From an uncultured Clostridia bacterium (GTDB lineage: Bacteria > Bacillota > Clostridia > Monoglobales > Monoglobaceae), in assembly GCA_945878965.1 (NCBI GenBank), contig CAMCUJ010000006.1, positions 1-15,689 on the forward strand: 15,689 nt of DNA, in the 5' to 3' direction. Below the pieces are notes generated by a model. It was not told the origin of the DNA and made no database searches. It saw only the letters and a program-made list of their open reading frames with translations. Every line of letters starts with the position of its first letter. The first letter of the stretch is position 1. A program made the translations under genes and the position numbers. Below are positions 14,089 through 15,689 of this stretch, in pieces.

Positions 14089-15612
14089 ATGAGTTTTTTA
14101 GTCGGAGTTGATATCGGAACAAGCGGAACCAAAACCGTTTTGTTTGATGAAAAGGGTAATTCTGTCGCAAGTCATCTGGAGGAATATCCGTTATATCAAG
14201 AAAAGATAGGCTGGGCAGAGCAGGAACCTCTTGATTGGTGGAATGCTACAGCAAACAGCATTAAAGCAGTTCTTCACAAATCGGGCGTAAATCCCGAGGA
14301 CGTTAAGGGCGTTGGTCTTTCGGGTCAGATGCACGGTCTTGTTCTTCTTGACAAGGGCGGAAACGTACTAAGAAAATCTATTATATGGTGCGACCAGAGA
14401 ACAGGTCAGGAATGTATTGAAATCACAAACAAAATAGGTGCTGAGCGTCTTATTGAGATTACGGCGAATCCTGCTCTTACCGGCTTTACCGCATCAAAAA
14501 TTATGTGGGTTAAGAACCACGAGCCTGAAATATATGAAAAGGTAGATAAAATCCTTTTACCAAAGGATTATGTAAGATATATGCTTACAGGCGAATTTGC
14601 AACCGAGGTATCGGACGGCAGCGGTATGCAGCTTATGGATATTAAGAACAGATGCTGGTCTGACGAGGTTCTTGAAAAGCTTGAAATTGACAAGAGCTTC
14701 CTTGGCAAGATGTATGAGTCCTGTGAGGTTACGGGAACAATCACAAAGTCAGCGGCAGAGGCTACAGGTCTTAAGGTCGGAACAATTGTAGTAGGCGGTG
14801 CCGGCGACCAGGCAGCATGTGCGGTTGGAAACGGTATTGTAAAATCCGGTATAATTTCTTCAACAATCGGAACATCGGGTGTTGTTTTCGCTCATATGGA
14901 CAATGTAGAAATAGATAAGCTTGGCAGAGTACATACATTCTGTCACGCAGTTCCGGGCAAATGGCACGTTATGGGCGTAACTCAGGGTGCCGGTCTTTCA
15001 TTGAAATGGTACAGAGATAATTTCTGCCGTGCTGAGATGGAAACTGCGGACGGTATGGGCGTTGACCCTTATTACCTTATGGATAAGCAGGCAGAGAGAA
15101 TTCCTGCCGGCTGTGACGGTTTAATGTATCTTCCGTATCTTATGGGTGAGAGAACTCCTCATCTTGACGCTAACGCAAAGGGTGTATTCTTCGGACTTTC
15201 CGCAAAGCACGACAAAACTTCAATGCTTCGTGCGGTAATGGAGGGTGTTTCATACAGCCTTAAGGATTGTATGGAAATCATAAAGGAAATGGGAATTACA
15301 GCATCTGAGGTAAGAGCATCAGGCGGCGGCGGAAAGAGTAAGCTATGGCGTCAAATGCAGGCTGATATGTTCGGCTGCAACATAAATACCATTAACTCAT
15401 CAGAAGGCGGAGCATTAGGTGTTGCAATCCTTGCCGGAGTCGGTGCAGGTATATACAGCAGTGTTCCTGAGGCTTGCGATATGGCAATTTCAGTTACATC
15501 TTCTATGCCTCCAATCGAAGAAAATGTTAAGACATATGAGAAATATTATCAGGTTTATAAGAACCTCTATCCGGCACTTAAACCTCAGTTCGAGGCTATT
15601 GCACAAAACTAA
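14089..15612 (+). CDS. xylB: Xylulokinase
   Basis: This 507-residue cytoplasmic FGGY-family sugar kinase phosphorylates D-xylulose to xylulose 5-phosphate using ATP, feeding the pentose phosphate pathway. The start ATG follows AAAGGGG at about eight bases. The N-terminal ATPase lobe opens with VGVDIGTSGTKTVLFD (5-20), the phosphate-1 motif. Xylulokinase-type substrate motifs follow: GLSGQMHGL (76-84) and WCDQRT (100-105). The expected catalytic base is D240 in GGAGDQAA (236-243). The second lobe has IGTSGVV (260-266), LMGERTPHLD (351-360) and ASGGGGKSKLWRQMQADMFG (410-429), the adenosine-site signature, then EGGALGVA (439-446). Length and motif order fit XylB better than glycerol, gluconate or rhamnulose kinases. 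No xylose isomerase, transporter or XylR is in the window, so either the gene stands alone or partners lie further right. Coding appears complete. Confidence 0.93.
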   Translation: MSFLVGVDIGTSGTKTVLFDEKGNSVASHLEEYPLYQEKIGWAEQEPLDWWNATANSIKAVLHKSGVNPEDVKGVGLSGQMHGLVLLDKGGNVLRKSIIWCDQRTGQECIEITNKIGAERLIEITANPALTGFTASKIMWVKNHEPEIYEKVDKILLPKDYVRYMLTGEFATEVSDGSGMQLMDIKNRCWSDEVLEKLEIDKSFLGKMYESCEVTGTITKSAAEATGLKVGTIVVGGAGDQAACAVGNGIVKSGIISSTIGTSGVVFAHMDNVEIDKLGRVHTFCHAVPGKWHVMGVTQGAGLSLKWYRDNFCRAEMETADGMGVDPYYLMDKQAERIPAGCDGLMYLPYLMGERTPHLDANAKGVFFGLSAKHDKTSMLRAVMEGVSYSLKDCMEIIKEMGITASEVRASGGGGKSKLWRQMQADMFGCNINTINSSEGGALGVAILAGVGAGIYSSVPEACDMAISVTSSMPPIEENVKTYEKYYQVYKNLYPALKPQFEAIAQN

Positions 15613-15640
15613 ATTCAATGAATAATTAATAATTAAAAAA

Positions 15641-15689
15641 GGCTCTTTGTCAATAGTGGGGGTCAAAAATATAATGGAATTAAGATGGT
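15641..15689. mobile_element. Possible left end of an insertion sequence (ISL3-like terminal repeat), cut by window edge
   Basis: Directly after an A-run 28 bases past xylB, the sequence GGCTCTTTGTCAATAGTGGG (15641-15660) begins. From memory of the family, ISL3-type elements have terminal inverted repeats starting GG(C/G)TCTTTGTCAA. No transposase reading frame fits in the remaining bases, and neither the other end nor a target-site duplication can be seen, so this is a resemblance only. It also means no typical hairpin terminator for xylB is visible before the window ends. Confidence 0.35.

Noticed and set aside
1..15689. tRNA, rRNA or CRISPR features
   Set aside because: No cloverleaf-like sequence, rRNA-conserved stretch or regularly spaced repeat array was seen on either strand.

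Overview
The window is AT-rich bacterial DNA. Its genes carry Gram-positive style ribosome binding sites (AGGAGG-like, several AGAAAGG), and the promoters have clear sigma-A type -35/-10 boxes with 17-base spacers. This base composition, the codon use and the gene families suggest a low-GC Clostridia, perhaps a gut or rumen Lachnospiraceae/Oscillospiraceae relative. That placement is an inference; no rRNA or other taxonomic marker is present.

Left two thirds (positions 10722 down to 1, minus strand): one long co-directional cluster that looks like a surface or exopolysaccharide operon. In transcription order it holds a sigma-A promoter (10694-10722), a GT2 glycosyltransferase (9727-10635), two GT-B/GT4 glycosyltransferases (8444-9712 and 7080-8276), a polytopic Wzy/O-antigen-ligase-like polymerase (5622-7025), two paralogous Wzz-like membrane proteins (3223-5595 and 988-3204) and a membrane-anchored calcineurin-like metallophosphoesterase cut by the left edge (1-896). 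The two Wzz-like proteins share a related extracytoplasmic domain between two membrane helices but have different cytoplasmic ends. One carries a long lysine-rich then Asp/Glu/Tyr-rich tail. The other carries an EAL domain with several catalytic positions changed. The best hypothesis for an undescribed system is a polysaccharide polymerisation module whose chain-length/co-polymerase subunit senses cyclic di-GMP through a degenerate EAL receptor domain. No initiating phosphosugar transferase, flippase or BY-kinase is seen here; they would have to lie outside the window.

The cluster has unusual nucleic-acid features. A three-part set of mutually exclusive complementary segments (898-958) lies just before the phosphoesterase gene and could hide or expose its ribosome binding site. 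A GC-rich, hairpin-dense stretch (8302-8437) separates the two GT4 genes, and a perfect 11-base tandem duplication covers the end of one of them. A 16-base direct repeat straddles the TTG start of the EAL gene.

Right third: a divergently transcribed aldo-keto reductase (10903-11730, plus) has its own promoter. It converges on a Na/phosphate cotransporter-family protein with a PhoU-like tail (11799-13580, minus) across a strong bidirectional terminator (11748-11787). A roughly 500-base AT-rich intergenic region with divergent promoters follows. The last gene is a complete xylulokinase, xylB (14089-15612, plus). The final 49 bases resemble the terminal inverted repeat of an ISL3-type insertion sequence, but this is uncertain because the element runs off the window.
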